A program made the position numbers and the translations under genes. From contig OY282605.1 in assembly GCA_958298945.1 (NCBI GenBank), forward strand, positions 30,544,811 to 30,608,810: a DNA stretch of 64,000 bases, in the 5' to 3' direction. The notes under the pieces were generated by a model. It saw nothing but the letters and a program-made list of their open reading frames with translations, was not told the DNA's origin and did not search any database. Of this stretch, positions 22,291-35,029 are shown one piece after another; within the stretch, counting starts at the first letter, position 1; the number at the start of each line of letters is the position of its first letter. Origin of the DNA: Atherix ibis. Taxonomy: Eukaryota > Arthropoda > Insecta > Diptera > Athericidae.

Positions 22291-22559
22291 AATTGAACAA
22301 AAATATTTATCAAAGACTAAAGTCAGTGTAACTGCAGTCAGTTTGCATATATATGGTTTTCCAATAAGAGTGATATGATTTCTAAATGACGTTTCGGCTA
22401 TTTGTAATATGTTATGATCTGTTTTTTCTTTCATTATATTCAGTAATGTTTACAATTTTATCATAAAGAAATAAACATACGTGTAAGAATAATGTTTACA
22501 AATTATTCAATTTTATTATCAAAATAATCGTTCTCCAATTGCAACTTTCCGTGTGCTTT

Positions 22560-23523
22560 TGCCATTTTATGGTCGTAATAATCGTCCAACTGTGCCCGCT
22601 ATTCGTCGAATTCTTAAAAATTTCGAGAGTACATTTTCTTAACATAATGTTCAAGTGCCAATAAAACAAAGAACCGCTCGAAGTAATGAAAATATTGCTG
22701 CCGTTCAGGCAAGTGTTGCTGAAGACCGCAATTTGTCAATTCCAAGATGTTCTCAAAAATTGGGACTGTCTCAAACCACAACCTGGCGGATTTTGAGAAA
22801 GGATTTGGACTTGCATCCCTATAAAATTGTTATCTCTCAAAAACTGAAGCTATTGGATCACCGTAAATGTCGTGAATTTACTGATTTTGTCTTGGAACAA
22901 CTTGAAAACGATAACGATTTTTTTAAGAAAATCATCTTCTCCGATGAGGCTCACTTTCATCTGAGTGGTGCGGCAAATAAACAAAACTGTCGATTCTGGT
23001 GCAAAGAAAATCCACAAATTATTCATGAACACCTATTACATTCACCTAAATTGACAGTTTGGTGTGGTTTTTGGTCTGGTGGAATCATCGGTCCGTACTT
23101 CTTTCGAAATGAAGCTTGTAACACCGTTACTGTCAATGGAGAGCGGTATATATCGATGATAACCAACTTTTAATGGCCGAAATTGGAAGAAGTTGATCTT
23201 GACAACATCTGGTTCCAACAAGACGGGGCTACGTGCCACACAGCACGTATGCAACAACCGAATTATTGCGAGAAAAGTATGGAGATTCGATTATTTCAAG
23301 AAATTGTGACATTGAATGGCCTCCAAGAAGTTGTGATTTAACACTATTAGACTATTTCTTGTGGGGTTATTTGAAGTGTAATGTCTTTAACAATAAACCA
23401 GACTTTCTTCAAGCTTTAGAAGTTAATATTGAACGTGCTCTTCATGACATACGACTTTATTTAGTGGTAAAAGTGCTCGAAAATTGGGTTCATCCCAATA
23501 GAATAATGAAAATGGTCTTTTAA
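22560..23523 (+). pseudogene. Tc1/mariner-type transposase relative of the 11-kb copy, broken
   Basis: Same family as the 359-aa transposase at 11029-12108. Readable parts: an HTH trace before 22650 (NRPTVPAIRRILKNF), then TARSNENIAAVQASV, LSQTTTWRILRKDL, catalytic Asp in FSDEAHFHLSG, NKQNCRFW, VTVNGERY. A stop follows at 23171-23173, then WFQQDGATCHT with the second Asp intact, a frameshift near 23245, and WPPRSCDLTLLDYFLWG with the third Asp. The C-terminus is degraded (HPNRIMKMVF). This copy keeps all three catalytic residues but is disabled by a stop and a frameshift, the reverse of the 11-kb copy. Confidence 0.85.
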
Positions 23524-23529
23524 TCCTTA

Positions 23530-26460
23530 TAGAAATATTTTCAAAAATATAGTTTTAAAAGATTCAATTAAATATTCTTATTTACTTATGTTGAACCATT
23601 AAAAAATATATCAAATTTCCATTATTGGAATACTAAAAATTATTTGGTTATTTATTGTCATACGTGTATGTAAATATTCTCGCAAAATATAAACATAAAC
23701 TTTCCACTATCTTGGCATGACTGTTTAACGTTTAAGCTGGGATTTATTATGATTTTTTTTTCGTTTTTGCATTTTTACAAGTAGATGATAATCTATGGAA
23801 AATTATTGTTTGTCATAATTTTAAATAAATTTTTATTTATATACAGTATATCGACTCAGTTATCAGTTCTTCTATCAGTGTTTTAATAAAATTGAAAAAA
23901 AAAGAAAAGTTCCAAAGAGGCAGACGGAAGGTTCAATATTCGAATCCTAGTAGTTAGACTAAGGATGGAACGTTATTTTTTTTATAAAGGGCGGCGGTAG
24001 AATACGCTCTAAAATTAAATTTTTGAATATGAAAGAGAATCGCAATGCAGTATGCAGAGGAGCCCCATAATTCATAATCGGGATGTTATGGTGAAATGGT
24101 AAAAGCTACATGGATGTATCACGAATATAGCCGATAGGGGATTCGATAGAAATGAAAATATTCAATGGCACTACAATGCCAAAGCTCTTGGACTGTAGTT
24201 ACCCGCAACAACTATAAATACGCACAGCTCTACATAGACAACTGATACATTCTGTTTTGCCAATTTTCCGGTAGCCACTAACCCCAACAAAAATTTTATT
24301 TTTTTGTCTGTGATCTCCGGTCTCCATTTGTTTTGCTATGCCCGTGCGTATGAGCTGCATATTAATAGACTTGATTCTCTTACTATTGAATTGTATAAGA
24401 GACTTATCTGTTTTATATTCCTTAAAGGGTATCAGCTATTTCGATTTGATCCATTTTAAAGTAATGCAAATCGATTCATTTTACAATATATAAATTCAAT
24501 AGGGCATTTTGGTACACCAACGAAAATAAACAAAACTTTCAACAACAAAAAAATATTGTTAAAATTGTATTGTAGAAAAAAAATAACCTGAGAGTATAAT
24601 GACTATAATTATGTAATACTTTAAATGAAAATTAAGAAAGAAATTATATTTTCCTAACACTTCGTTCTAAGCCACATAAAGTAAATGTTTTTAAGAGTTT
24701 TTTTTATTATTTTTTATTTTATTTTTACTAAACATTTTTTTTAAAGAATTCCATTTCGTAACAGTACGTTTTTTTTTCTTATTTATCCATTCTTTGGTTT
24801 CAATATACATTTTTCACTATGGTCTTGTTTATTTGTAAGACCCCACCTAAATGTTACGTTTATGTTTGTGTTCATCCCATCCGTTTATTTTTATATATTA
24901 CGCACTATTATCGATAATGTGTGGTATCCTGCATACTAAACTATTCCCAGCATATCAACTTTCTAAGTAATATAGCCCGATTCACTCGTTCCATAGTATT
25001 TTCCTATTTTTACAGCTAGAAGGCTCGTTGTTCGGACTACTTTACTTTCGACTTTCGAATCGTGAATTCGAATAGTTAACATAAGATCTCAAACTTGAAC
25101 CTATGTATGTATATCGAATTAGACAATGATATCTAATATCCTATGTTGTGTACCCAACATTCAATACTTTATTGTCGATTGCCGGAAAACTAGACAAACC
25201 TAAAATAAAAGCAAACAAATAAAGGCCGAAGCAATATAAAAACACGGACTACTTAACCTTTTAGATGGTCGTACTGATAATATTTTTTTTTTTTTTGGAA
25301 TTTTATCTAGTTATATAGATCTAAAAAGCATATTTATTTAAGTCACCAAAACTACTACTAACATTATCGATTTTATACTCTTAGCATCAGATGTGAAATT
25401 TCCAAATGTCTACTAAATTATTAAAATATCATCTCTTATTATATTTAAACGTAAACCCTTTTTCTATAGCAATTTAAGTTCTTTAGTTTTTTTTTCATAT
25501 TTATTTATAATATTATCGATAATTCTCTATCCAATTTTAACTCAATACCAATTATTGTAAATAAAATCTCACAGGTAAAGTTAGATTTTTATATTCTGTT
25601 CATTTGGTTTTTTATTTTTTAAATAATTGATTATTTTTCGATCGTTTGATAATTTGCGTATTTTTTTATTTTTGGAAATAGCTATAATAAATATAATTAA
25701 TAACAAAACTAGATATTTGTAGTGGTAAGCTTAGAGTTAAATTGATCAATCAAAAAAAAAATGCAAAACCCTAAAGACCCATTTTGTTTTTCTACAAAAA
25801 ACTACTACTACACATTTTAGCATAAAGTTTTATTCAATTTGTATTTTTGGAAAGTAAAATTAAATAAAACACAATAAAATCTTCCAAATCAACCAAATAA
25901 ATTTTTATTCCATTATATTGATAGGACCTTGAAAATTTGAAAATTGGCTTTGTAAAGACGCTCTTGTAGCTCATATTAAAGCTCATATTAGACAAGCACT
26001 TTATGCAGATAAAATGGCTTTATCATAGTTGCTTGTGAGCAATTGTCCTTTTTATCGTATTCACCGATAAAGTTATTAGCTTTGCTGTTTAAGAAAATTA
26101 GCGTCTAATCTAAAGACCAAAGCCGACAGCTTTAGCAATCACTTATAGAAAAGTTTTTACAATTTAAAGGCATTGATAGTTAAACGGTGTACTGCTTAAA
26201 ATGAAAATCCTTACACTCAACAAATACAACTTTTAATTTCATATATATTTGACAGCTGTCAAAATAACAGGCCTATACTTTCCCAACTATAATATAAATA
26301 ATCCTATAGTTTTGAGGAGTAAAAAAAAGTCACATGAACTTGGATAGGGTGAATAGAGTGGCTGGGAGCCAGAGAAATTCCTTTACTCGAAGAAAACTCA
26401 TTGATTTATGATGAAGCATCCAAGTGTCTGATGTAAAGAATCATTTTTCTAAACCTTTCA
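23530..26460. other. Long AT-rich region
   Basis: Mostly AT-rich with homopolymer runs. A stretch near 23920-24250 is less AT-rich and includes a chance match to a tRNA B box. Nothing can be supported as a gene. Confidence 0.5.
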
Positions 26461-26464
26461 AGGA

Positions 26465-26700
26465 CTATTCATAAATTGACTTTCAAAAGTCCTCACTCTC
26501 TCCACAGTTTCATCAGTTCTCGGTATTGAAGGACTCCCTGCGCGCGGTTTATTTTCTACTGCTTTTGGCACCCTAATTGTGAGCATGATGCAAAATGTTT
26601 CCCATAAGATCATTATACTTTTTCGAAAGTCGAACTCGCAGAATCACTAAATTTTATGGCACATCTTTGCTGCAAATTTGGCTGTTCCATGTATCGTAAC
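26465..26700 (-). pseudogene. mariner transposase N-terminal fragment
   Basis: Minus strand, three frames needed: an opening like QQRCAIKFSDSASSTFE, then VENKPRAGSPSIPRTDE followed by TVERVRTFES, which fits the linker between the two HTH motifs of irritans/SETMAR-like mariner transposases (usually ENKPRAGRPSTSRTDENVERVR). No catalytic region follows. The R1-like insertion begins about 90 bp to the right. Confidence 0.6.
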
Positions 26701-26766
26701 GCACTAAAAAATACTACTTTACTTAGTACGCACTAACGGAGTCATGTAGTTATCGAATGTGCTACC

Positions 26767-26785
26767 ATATATCACTCTATGGTTA
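26767..26785. repeat. Left target-site duplication of the R1-like insertion
   Basis: atatatcactctatggtta, identical to 29474-29492 downstream of the poly(A) tail. The first A of the right copy cannot be told from the tail. Confidence 0.9.
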
Positions 26786-29473
26786 TCGACCTGACGTTCA
26801 TTAGCAGTGTCCTAACAAAAGGGGGCTGCAAATGGAAGGTCGATGAAGAGTTTACAAAATAGCGACCATCAAGCTATAATCTGGGAAATCTACAACAGTC
26901 CCAGAAGCAGGTGGCATCAGAGACACACAAGGACGCAGCCAGTGGGCTGGAACAGCAAATGCTTTGATGTAAAGGCCTTCAGGTCGATGATGAGCGGATC
27001 ACCAGCGCCCCGGACAACAACTGCCGAGGGCATCACAGAAGAGGTAGCAGCGACCTTGGTGGCAGCCAGCGATGCGTCGATGCCAAGGACTTGCCCAAAC
27101 AACGGCGGAGCATCAGTCCACTGGTGGAACCCGACCATCGCCTTACACCGGCAAGCATGCCTTAAGGCAAGAAGGCAACTGCAGCGCGCTCGTAAGCGAG
27201 ACAGGGCCCCGACAGAGGAACTCAGATGGACCTACGAAGAGAAAAGGCGTCTTCTCAGAAATGCCATCAACTCGAGTAAACGAGATTGTTGGAAAGAACT
27301 CTGCGCGGAAGTGGACCGGGACCCGTGGGGCAGACCGTATAAGACGGTCATGCATAGGATTAAAAGCCTACCCGCAACAAAACCAACCTGTCCTGATATG
27401 CTGCACAGAATAGTAGAACATCTGTTCCCGGAGAAACCAGAACTCCCCGACTACCACCCGGAGGATGAAGAAGTGGAAATTCCCGGAGTGACCATAGAAG
27501 AACTTACGAGGGCCTGCACTAGATTGCAGAATGGCAAGGCACCAGGACCAAGCGACATACCCAACATCGCACTGAGGAGTGCAATTGCCGCCAGGCCAGA
27601 CATGTTCATAAGCATGTACGATGCCTGCCTGGGCAAGGCGTATTTCCGACTAGATGGAAGCAACAAAGATTGGTTCTTATCCCAAAAGGGAAGAAACTAC
27701 CGGACGAACCAACATCCTATCGTCCACTTTGCATGCTGGATTCGGACGGGAAGAACTTGGAGCGGATAGTGGCCGACAGATTGGAGCATTACATCGATCC
27801 TCAACTATCCGAATTCCAATTCGGATTCAGGAAGGGGAGATCGACCATCGACGCGCTGTAACTCGTCACGAACATCGCAAAGGAAGCCATCTCAGGAAAG
27901 AGATGGATAGGCGGTTTCAAAAAGTATTGCCTCATTGTCACCCTGGACATCAATAATGCGTTTAACTCGGCCCGCTGCGACCGAGTCTTGGAGGCTCTTG
28001 AGAACAGGGGGGTGCCCTACTACCTACGGAGGATGGTCAGATCATATTTCCGTGACCGACTACTACACTACGAGACGGAGGATGGACCAGCGGAGTATAG
28101 GGTCACGGGAGGGGTACCTCAGGGCTCTATCCTGAGGCCACTCTTGTGGAACGTCATGTACGACGGCCTACTCCATCTGGAATCACCGCCAAACACAACA
28201 CTCGTGGCTTTCGCGGACGACGTAGCGGTTGTCCTTGTAGCCAAACACCTGGAGGAACTGGAAGCAACATTCTCCACCACCATCCGGAGCATAAAACAGT
28301 GGATGACATCGGCAGATCTGTCTTTGGCGGAAAATAAGACCGAGGCACTCCTTGTGAGTAACCGGAAGAAAATGGGGACCATCACCATAAGAGTAGGTGA
28401 CCACGACATCCAGTCACTACCCTGCATCCGGTATCTAGGAGTGGTCTTGAATGCCAGACGCAACTACAAGGAGCACATCTCAAGCGTCAGCAGAAAGACA
28501 TCAGCAGTACAGGGCGCTTTTTCGCGGATAATGCCCAATATCGGAGGCCCCAGGCAAATCCGAAGGCGACTACTGGCAACTGTAGTTACCTCCGTCCTGC
28601 TATACGGAGCACCAGTGTGGGCAAAATTGCTAAAGTTAGCAACATACCGCAAGACAATGACATCAGTCCAGCGGCTCTCAGCGATTAGAGTAGCGTCAGC
28701 ATACCGAACGGTATCACACGATGCGGTCAACGTCGTGGCATCATGCCCACCCATCGACATCCTGGCAGGAGAGCGTGAACGCCAACACCGTAGGAAGAAG
28801 GAAAAGCAGCGAAAGGTCCTCTGTGAAGAGGAGAGACCCGAGAGTCTTCGCCTCTGGCAAGAGAGATGGAACAGCTCGACGAAGGGTCGATGGACTCATC
28901 GGCTGATCCCAGATGTCACCAAATGGGTCACTCGCGTGCACGGAGAAGTCGGGTCTTACATCACCCAACTCTTGACTGGGCATGGATGCTTTCGGGCATA
29001 CTTGCACAGATTCAAGAGAAGTGACTCCCCAAATTGTCATCACTGCCGCGATGCGATCGAAGATGCAGAACACGTATTCCTCCAATGCCCCTTCTACGAG
29101 GGGACACGGGCACATCTGGAGAAAAATCTGGACCGTTCCATCAGTCCAGAAAACATAGTGGAGTGCATGCTGAAGAGCCAATCGGCTTGGAACAGAGTTG
29201 CAGAGTACGCGGAATCTTTAATCAAGGATCTTCGGACCACGTACGAAGAATAGGCCGCGAGGCGTCATAATATCGGGATAGTAAGTTAGTAATATCAAAT
29301 AAGAACGCCCCGGCGAACTAGTATCTACAAAGAGTGCCGCCGGGGAACCATCGTTCCGGGAGCAAGGGTAGAGGCACAGGTAGGTTTTAGCGAGGTAAAA
29401 AGCCCGCATAACTCGCCTGGCAGGTAGAAGGTCTTCCAGGCAAGTACCTCATTAATCTAAACTTAAAAAAAAA
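26786..29473 (+). mobile_element. 5'-truncated R1-like non-LTR retrotransposon
   Basis: About 2.7 kb bounded by 19-bp direct repeats (26767-26785 and 29474-29492) and ending in about ten A residues at 29465-29473, the hallmark of target-primed reverse transcription. The insert begins inside the endonuclease domain (VIDLTFISSVL), so the 5' part was not copied. It is markedly GC-richer than the host DNA on both sides. About 210 bp of 3' UTR follow the stop. Confidence 0.95.
26790..29253 (+). pseudogene. R1-like ORF2: endonuclease end, reverse transcriptase, C-terminal zinc knuckle
   Basis: Truncated pol-type protein. Order: endonuclease C-terminus (IDLTFISS, then SDHQAIIWEI after a one-base A-run shift near 26867); linker; fingers with LQNGKAPGPSDIPN (about 27525); a second frameshift near 27655; then RIVADRLEHYI, FGFRKGRSTIDAL, a stop at 27859-27861; motif A VTLDINNAFNSAR; GGVPQGSILRPLLWNVMYD (Arg where Gly is usual); catalytic FADD at 28210-28221; SVLLYGAPVWA thumb; GRWTHRLIPDV; and a CCHC knuckle CHHCRDAIEDAEHVFLQC. 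From 27862 to the stop at 29251-29253 the frame is open. R1 clade by overall layout. Damage is limited to two frameshifts and one stop, so the insertion is fairly recent. Confidence 0.9.
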
Positions 29474-29492
29474 ATATATCACTCTATGGTTA
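29474..29492. repeat. Right target-site duplication of the R1-like insertion
   Basis: Second copy of the 19-bp direct repeat, directly after the poly(A) tail. Confidence 0.9.
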
Positions 29493-29494
29493 CA

Positions 29495-30460
29495 GTCTCA
29501 TTTCTTTTCTGTTACACACCGTATAAAAGTTAATCTCTTATAATGTAATGTAAAGAATTTCCTACAATAACCTTCACATCATATATCATAGAGTAGATAT
29601 GATATTTTTTTTAAATCAAAAATTGAAATTTGAATTTAAATAAAGTTCTTTTCATATAAATATTTTTATTAAAACTGAACAGAAAGAATTTTTGTATAAA
29701 ATCATAACCTGAGAAATATATAACAAAACTCTTTACAAAATAAAAAATATACTCGTACTCGACAATTTCCAAGAAAAGAGCGCTAAAAGAAGTAGCTGAA
29801 GGGAATCTACGAAAGTCATGCAAGAAATGAAAATAATAGTCGATGACAGATGTAGAGAAATGTGGAAAAATTTCATTTTTGGACTATCATATTTTTTTGG
29901 ATGGCTTGTTTTCTTTTTTTTTTGCAAAATTCCAATTTTTCTTTAGAGCTTTTTCCATCTTTAACAATATAAAGCGATCCGATTATGCGAACTCAGTTGG
30001 ATAATATGTTTTACGTTCCAATATGCTTGTTATGAAAGCTAAAGTTTAGTTTGTTTTTCCAGTAAATTGAGTAATTTTAAAGAAAATATTACTATGGAAA
30101 ATTCTTATAAAATTTCTGGCTTGTAATCTTAAATAGAATACAAAAGGGAAATTTTTAATATGTTCAATTCGGTTTTTCATATTCTCAAATAGATAAAAGT
30201 ACAAATATAAATCTGAAAAAAAAGCTTGTAAAATAATATTTTTAGTATTATTTTAAGTTTTCTTTAAAAAAAAATAAGAAAATATAATAATTTCAAAAGA
30301 TACTATTTAAAATATAAAATTTTCTTGTATAGATGTTTCTATGGGTGATTTATGCAAAAACGTTCCATTCGAAATGAACCTGTTCAAACTACATACGAAC
30401 AGATATACTTAATAATAATAGTCTCAAGACCTCTTCGACCATCGAAGGCTTTTGTGGTGA
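29495..30460. other. AT-rich region
   Basis: AT-rich, with short minus-strand frames at 29611-29927 that are Phe/Lys-rich and have no motif. No feature called. Confidence 0.5.
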
Positions 30461-30475
30461 ATAAACCTAACCCAG

Positions 30476-31860
30476 TTAATAGCGAATTTTAGCAAACCTC
30501 AACATCATATCGGTTGGTAGCCGGGAAATCTCGTAGGGATCAGAGAATCCCAAACCAAGATGCCGAAGTCTCTGGCGGGCAATGACATTACAATCGCAGA
30601 GTAGATGCTCCACCGTTTCATCCTCTTCGGAGCAAAAACGTAAGATTGTTATGTCAAAGTTGCCCATATTATTAAAATGATATCTTAACAGACAATGGTC
30701 ACTAAGTAGCCCTAGGCTTGGTTTGTAGAGTTTGAAGACCTCTACAACCCTTTTTTTTTGAAAAGGCAATGCATTTTTTAGAGTGATTGATATCCGGCCA
30801 ATCATCCCACCATGAGCTTTTTACCAGCATTTCCAAAATTTTATAATGGATCCTTGGTGGCCTTTTCGAAAGCCACAGAAGGATTCAAGATTGTCTGCTA
30901 TTACCCTCAATACCCTCAATGCCCTCATAACCTGGCGCCCATAACAAAGTTACTTTGTTGTATCTAGCCAGTTGATTGAGGGACGTGAAGATATCTCAAA
31001 CTAGCTTGGATTGGATATCAGATGAAATAAGATCTTACAATACAGCTTGGCTATCTAAGATAAAGTAGATCTTTGCGTTACGTAGGTCCCTTCTGATATT
31101 CTCTCTAGCACAAATCTCAATGGCATTTGTTTCTGCAATAAAAATGAATGGGAATTTACCAAGGGCCTTAGACAGATGGTAATGAGGTCCGACTAGACCC
31201 GCCTTAATAACTACCCACATCTGTTTTAGAACCGTCTGTGTAAAAAACAAGGGTCCGTTCTTCGAGTGACGGGCCCCCCTCCTTCCAAGTTAACCGCTCC
31301 GGGAGAACTAATTTGAAGGACTGATTTAAGTTTGGTTTCCTTGGTATTGCGTTCGAGTGATAGTTGGCGTCATGTAATTGTTTTAGGTCCGATACACCCT
31401 GAAGAAGTCCAAACATTTCAAAACCTATAAACCTGATGGTTTAAAGGTTTTGGAATATCCTAATCTGAGAACCCCTTTAGCCGCTTTCTTTTTAATATTC
31501 AAATGCAAAGGTAGCTGGTCTAAAAATGCTTCAAGGGCTATCAAAGGGTATATTCTTAGGCCATCAGCAATACCTAAGCATGGCAGTCTTTGAACTTTAC
31601 GACGGGTTACTTGAGCCCGCGTAGGTGATTATAGGTCTGACTTTTGCCCGATATGACCACGGTATCATTTTTGGTTGCAGACCCCCGGTTTTACTAAATG
31701 GCTCTAGTTGGTCTATCAGTAACATCAGAATAACTCCTAGATATTTTACCACACTAGAAACCTCAAATTAAGTTCCATTCATCTTGATCTTGGTGAGGGT
31801 TTATGTTTAGATCTTCCTCCAATTGTGCACTAGTTTTAGCGCCCTAGCAGATACACTTGC
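30476..31860 (-). pseudogene. Non-LTR retrotransposon 3' part with RNase H, decayed
   Basis: Minus strand. From about 31770 down: RT thumb (SSVVKYLGVIL, then KVRPIITYAGSS); from 31416: VLPERLTW and the RNase H opening LVFYTDGSKTDVGSY, whose Asp is the first catalytic residue; from 31150: AETNAIEICARENI (second acidic residue) and YFILDSQAVL (third); from 30805: LLSDHCLLRYHFNNMG and a Cys-His knuckle ILRFCSEEDETVEHLLCDC followed by ARQRLRHLG. Frames change several times. RNase H after the RT is found in I-, LOA- and some Jockey-related groups; I cannot choose between them. It is a 5'-truncated, inactive copy. Confidence 0.75.
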
Positions 31861-31869
31861 AAAATCTTA

Positions 31870-32955
31870 ATTTTAAAGATAAAATTTTTTAAAGTGTAGA
31901 TATAAAAATTCTCAAAATACTTTGTTGAATTTATAATAATTTAAGAATTTAATTGAAAGTGTTAGAGAGGAAAATATCTAAGTGGTATTCCAAAGATATT
32001 TGCATATTCGTCTACAAGGTTTCTTATTTGTATTCATACAGCGTTCATCAATTTGGGGTAGTAGCAATACAATGAGGCAATTTTTATGAATTAAAAAATT
32101 CTAAATAAACATTTCCAAATGTTGAATATAAAAACAGACTAAAAGCCTTTACAAAGTAAATATTTATAAACGAAAAAGTCGTATATCTAAAATGTAGAGG
32201 CAGACATTTCTATGGGATATTAAGATGAAAATTTGAAAGTGAATTGCTTGTACGTGATAGACTTTATTACAAAAACTTTAATAGGATTCTGGTGATACTT
32301 TCCTTTTAGTTTTTTTATTCAGTTTATTTTTTTTTTGTTTTGTCTTATATTTTAGAGTATAAATTTAAATTCTTTGCAAAAGTTCATTCTTCCCCTCATT
32401 AAATTGTGTATCGTAACGACTCAATTCGGAAAGTTTCGATTTAGAGCTTAATTATGATAATTGTGTTATCTGAATTTCGAAATCGTTTCATAAATTGTTT
32501 TACAAATAAAACGCTTAGTAGTCAAACTGAATTTTTATTGTACTTTATTTTAATTCAAAGCCAGAATATCTTAGGTAGGTATCATAATCACTTTTCATCG
32601 ATTATTCATGAGAAGATATTTACAATGTATTACCTTTAGTATTTAATTATTCTCATCAAAATCTGTACAATTATTCTGTTCTTCTATTCTTCTATTATAA
32701 ATGATATAATTAAACAAGATTTAGATTTACCAAAAAAAAAAAATACCTTCTTAAATTTTTAATATTCTATTTTGGGAAAATTCTCTTCTGTTTAAGTGCA
32801 AATCAACTAATACTGTTGCTTGAAATTAAGAAAATCTTTTATAATTGAATTTGAATTAAAAATAAAGGAAAAAGTCTATACAAATAGAAAAATAATCTCC
32901 GAAACATTTAGTAACTTATCTAAAATCTAATAGATTTTTATCAGCATTTATTGTA
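31870..32955. other. AT-rich region
   Basis: AT-rich with long A/T runs; no recognisable feature. Confidence 0.5.
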
Positions 32956-32959
32956 CGAC

Positions 32960-33710
32960 TACATTGCTGGTCAAAAATTTCACACAATTTCTATTTTTAT
33001 TGAAAATCTAAACGAAATTCACATATTAATTTTTAGTTTTATGAAAAATGTTTATTAAAAAAAAACAAGCTTTTAAAAAAAAAAAAATTTAAATTAATAA
33101 TAAAAAAATAACATGTATTAAATTTATTTTTCCCGAAAAATGGTCCTTAAATAAACTTTCAATAAAACAATCCAACTTTACGTTCTGATGATTTTTTACC
33201 CACTATTTTAGACATGCGGTTAAATATTTTTTTAAAATTATTTCCTTCGATATATTTAGAAACTTTAGTTCTAATAATTTAATTTAAATATGTTTTTTTA
33301 TTGAAAAAAAATTTTGTCCTTATTATTCTATCGATATCTTCCTATAATAGATTGATCGGACTATGGTCGGGTAATTAAGGATTATGGCCAGACAATATTT
33401 TGTAAATAGCCACTTGGTTGTGGTTTTCACAAAAATATCTAAGCAATTTGGAGCTGTAATGTTTGAGTAGTTTTTTATACTACGCTAAGTGGAATTATAT
33501 CTTCGATATGGACTAAATATCCTGTTCCAAAGCAAGCGAATCAGCCGCAGACTATTATTGTTATTAATTAACTATTAAACAATACTCAAAAATTGAAAAG
33601 ATTTACTTAAAAGTGGTGATGTTACCGTAGCCATGTTTCGAGCAAAATTGTCACCAGCAACAAAGCTCATTTTTCTATCAGTAGATACATCAAAGAATAA
33701 AATTATTAAA
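32960..33710 (-). mobile_element. Possible Tc1-like element remnant
   Basis: ttgctggtcaaaaatttcac at 32964 resembles the end of Tc1-like terminal repeats. From 33450 down, the minus strand gives KTTTKWLFTKYCLAIILNYP, reminiscent of the Tc1 segment between the second and third catalytic residues (usually VKKWL...WPxQSPDLN). The catalytic residues are not preserved and the other end was not found. The call is weak. Confidence 0.35.
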
Positions 33711-33779
33711 TGTTGAGTTCTAAAAATAACAAATTAGTATGTAAATATTATATAATAGATGAAAAGTGAATGTATAGTA

Positions 33780-34170
33780 TACATTTTGATCTGAAGGTGG
33801 CATTAATGGACATATGAAAACCATATTTTTTTGGTCTAAATTTAAAGATTATATTCTAAACTATATGTAATTTTAATCAAATAATACCTCAAACTAAAAT
33901 AACATAATAAAAGTTCATTTTATAGGTCGAAAAGTTCTTATGGTGCATAATTTCGAAATTTGGTGATGTCAGTCGGCAACAAAGATCGCTCGATTCCATA
34001 GGGTTGAACTTTTACTTATAGACTTTCATAAAATATTGTATTTTTACAGATAATTTTCTTGATGAGACGTTAGTTTTTAAATGCTTACAGCCCGAAATAT
34101 ATCAAAAATCTTATCAAAAATTATATCAAAAGGATCAAGTCTTGCGGGGAAGTCTCATGACAGTTTTTTG
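33780..34170. repeat. Dispersed AT-rich repeat, copy 2
   Basis: Shares with the 41-kb copy the blocks taaatttaaagatt, gcataatttcgaaatttgg, tgatgtca and aagatcg, in the same order and at similar spacing. No coding sense. Confidence 0.5.
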
Positions 34171-34273
34171 AATATATCTAAATTGTTTATATAATAACCA
34201 TGTTTAAATAATATAATTAAGTAAAAACTTTATCTAAACCTGCATTTTAAATGTATTTTATTTAAGTTTATTT

Positions 34274-34384
34274 TCTTTAGAAAAACGAATGAATTTCAGT
34301 TTCTGTTTTCTTTTTTTTTTGTTTTCTAAATTAAAGGTAAGCATTTTGTGTAAAATTGATCCTTTTCGGAATTTTAAGATTAAT
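34274..34384. repeat. Direct repeat, left copy
   Basis: About 105 bp matching 35621-35724 closely: both contain aaaaacgaatgaatttcagt, a T run, then gcattttgtgtaaaattga and ttttaagatta. The pair flanks about 1.24 kb holding mariner copy C and a CA tract. Confidence 0.85.
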
Positions 34385-34394
34385 TCTGAAAAGG

Positions 34395-34784
34395 GTCAAT
34401 CAAGGGTTGGAATCTGCCCGCGACAACCCAAATTTGCTCCAGAGGGTCATAACTGGTGACGAATCATGGGTTTAAGGTTATGACGTGGAAACCAAAGCTC
34501 AATCATCGAATGCGAAGGTTTCGCTTACAGTTTTCTTCGATTGCAGGGGCGTGATGCATCATGAGTTCTTGCCACAGGGTAGAAGGATGAATAAGAAATA
34601 TTACCTACAAGTTAAGATCACAAAAAATGATTTTTTGAAGTGTTCCAAGGATTGTAAAAAACGTTGTCACAAGTATATAATATCTGGTGGGGATAACTTT
34701 GAAGGGGACAAAATAGATATTCATGTATAAATAAATAATTTTTGAAAAAACACATAATTCGCAATACTTTTTGAATAGACCTCG
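34395..34784 (+). mobile_element. mariner copy C, 5' and internal parts deleted
   Basis: Plus-strand fragment of the same family as copies A, B, D and E. It starts inside the gene at ARDNPNLLQRVITGDESW (first catalytic Asp), continues VSLTVFFDCRGVMHHEFLPQ, and then joins directly to the far C-terminal part and 3' UTR (NDFLKCSKDCKKRCHKY). It ends with the terminal repeat cagaatacttttgaatagacctcg-type sequence at 34784 beside TA. The block with the second and third catalytic residues is missing. Confidence 0.8.
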
Positions 34785-35003
34785 TATTTCTCTTATTAGT
34801 AATGACTATGAATTCGCCATCCTGAACGTACTTTCACTTTCCATATATCGTTGCTATATCCTGATGAGTACATTTTCCGAAATTTAAAGCAAAAAAAATT
34901 AAGATATAACAGTTCGGGTCATATTTTCTTTATTATGCAGAGTTACGATCGTAGAATAAATGAATTCAATAGCAAACTTTTAACTAGTAATGTACATGTA
35001 CTT

Positions 35004-35025
35004 ACACACACACACACACACACAC
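35004..35025. repeat. (AC)n microsatellite
   Basis: Eleven uninterrupted AC dinucleotides. Confidence 0.95.
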
Positions 35026-35029
35026 GTAT

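Noticed and set aside
23935..23960. tRNA-like B box (ttcgaatcc) suggesting a tRNA or SINE
   Set aside because: No A box at the right distance, no cloverleaf and no repeated copies seen.
28119..29181. Minus-strand frames within the R1-like element
   Set aside because: Shadows caused by its GC-rich codon usage; the RT motifs are on the plus strand.
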